Of a stretch of DNA of 64,000 bases, positions 63,629-64,000 are shown in pieces. Numbering within the stretch: the stretch's first letter is position 1; the number at the start of each line of letters is the position of its first letter. The notes beneath the pieces are model-generated. The model saw only the letters and a list, made by a program, of their open reading frames with translations, had not been told where the DNA came from and made no database searches. Position numbers and translations under genes: made by a program. The stretch is from NCBI GenBank assembly GCA_009192285.1, contig WBVU01000008.1, positions 1,188,370 to 1,252,369 on the forward strand. Direction: 5' to 3'. The stretch comes from Morchella semilibera. Taxonomy: Eukaryota; Ascomycota; Pezizomycetes; Pezizales; Morchellaceae.

Positions 63629-63916
63629 TTCCATACATTAATCTTTATTGTTATCTCAGATCTTTTAGAGGTATGTATATATATATATGTAACTAGCTAA
63701 CACAATCGCTAATTGTTATTTAGAAAACTTTGAAACATTCAATACAATTAGAAAGCTTTCGGGGGTGTGGGTGTGGGCAGTCTGGTGGGATTGTGTACTC
63801 ACAAAAGAAAGGGGGCGGTATGGGGGGAGGGGAGGAGCAGTACGTATTCGGGGGTGGTACGGGGGGCCCGGGGGGGGTTATATTATTATACGGGGAGAAA
63901 TATATTATCTGTATCA
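63629..63916. other. spacer before the right subterminal repeats
   Basis: AT-rich at first (TATATATATA at 63673), then a G-rich block (63756-63890) with runs of 4-8 G. Open frames across it are glycine-rich and not convincing. Confidence 0.45.
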
Positions 63917-64000
63917 ATACTTTAACACAATTTCGACACAATTAAGTACACAACTTTAACACAATTTCGACACAATTAAGTACACAACTTTAACACAACT
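63917..64000. repeat. right-hand subterminal repeats of the CACTA-type element, cut by the window end
   Basis: Two tandem units of about 41 bp, TTTAACACAATTTCGACACA, ATTAAGTACACAAC, then the start of a third. They contain the same ACACAATT half-site as the left cluster, here in one orientation. Confidence 0.8.

Larger units (their letters stand above)
54144..64000. mobile_element. large CACTA/EnSpm-type transposon, right end outside the window
   Basis: A Tnp2-type transposase and two further genes are enclosed by clusters of short ACACAATT/AATTGTGT repeats at 54190-54830 and 63917-64000. Dense subterminal repeats in both orientations are a hallmark of CACTA elements. I cannot fix the left terminus. 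CACAGTACAAAACACC at about 54150 is a candidate but not a canonical CACTA, and no target duplication can be tested because the right end is missing. At least 9.8 kb long. All three genes have intact reading frames, so the element may be active or recently active. Confidence 0.75.

Noticed and set aside
63730-63945. Glycine-rich + strand frame as an extra exon or gene
   Set aside because: It follows G-runs, is open in several frames, and the preceding gene already ends cleanly at 63628.
1-64000. CRISPR array or bacterial operon structure
   Set aside because: Introns, F-box/ankyrin family, Harbinger and CACTA elements show a eukaryotic genome; the tandem repeats lack regular spacers.

Overview
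The window looks like a repeat-rich, gene-poor chromosomal region of a filamentous ascomycete. Every multi-exon gene has short introns (about 44-71 nt) with GT..AG ends, usually with a CTAAT/CTAAC-like branch site. Copies of the TTAGGG telomere motif are scattered through it, and it carries a large lineage-expanded F-box/ankyrin family. My best guess is a Pezizomycete (truffle/morel-like) subtelomeric or accessory region. That assignment is inferred from style, not from a database match.

Layout. (1) 1-9.6 kb: no confident gene; degenerate sequence, a GC-rich stretch at 5.6-8.0 kb, small repeats, one exon-like protein fragment (about 8.5-8.8 kb) and a 15-bp minisatellite. (2) 9.6-38.5 kb: an array of F-box + ankyrin-repeat genes and pseudogenes, all on the + strand. 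It is interrupted by a complete PIF/Harbinger DNA transposon (21671-27073) with 3-bp TAA target duplications, a DDE transposase, a broken Myb/SANT-like accessory gene and an extra zinc-finger-like gene. (3) About 38.9-40.1 kb: a divider made of two tRNA-related, SINE-like repeats. (4) 40.8-53.9 kb: a second F-box/ankyrin array, entirely on the - strand, so the two arrays face each other. (5) About 54.1 kb to the window end: most of a large CACTA/EnSpm-type element. It has short palindromic AT-rich subterminal repeats at its left end and related repeats at 63.9-64.0 kb, a 1267-aa Tnp2-like transposase (- strand), a 102-aa unknown gene and a 938-aa AT-hook/SQ-rich protein (+ strand). Its right end lies outside the window.

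At least seven small non-autonomous elements (MITE/foldback type) lie between the F-box genes, including a 376-bp hAT-like element with a near-perfect 8-bp target duplication and three unrelated palindromic elements side by side at 36.6-37.4 kb.

Function. F-box proteins normally join SKP1-cullin ubiquitin ligases and use a second domain (here ankyrin repeats) to choose targets. The arrays look like a birth-and-death family: about 12 intact genes and about 12-13 relics. Three features link the family: a switch from C-rich to G-rich coding sequence inside each gene, a conserved upstream GCCACA-nn-TGTGGC-type site in one subfamily, and telomere-like boxes upstream of several members. The CACTA element appears to encode both its transposase and a DNA-binding partner suited to its AT-rich subterminal repeats.
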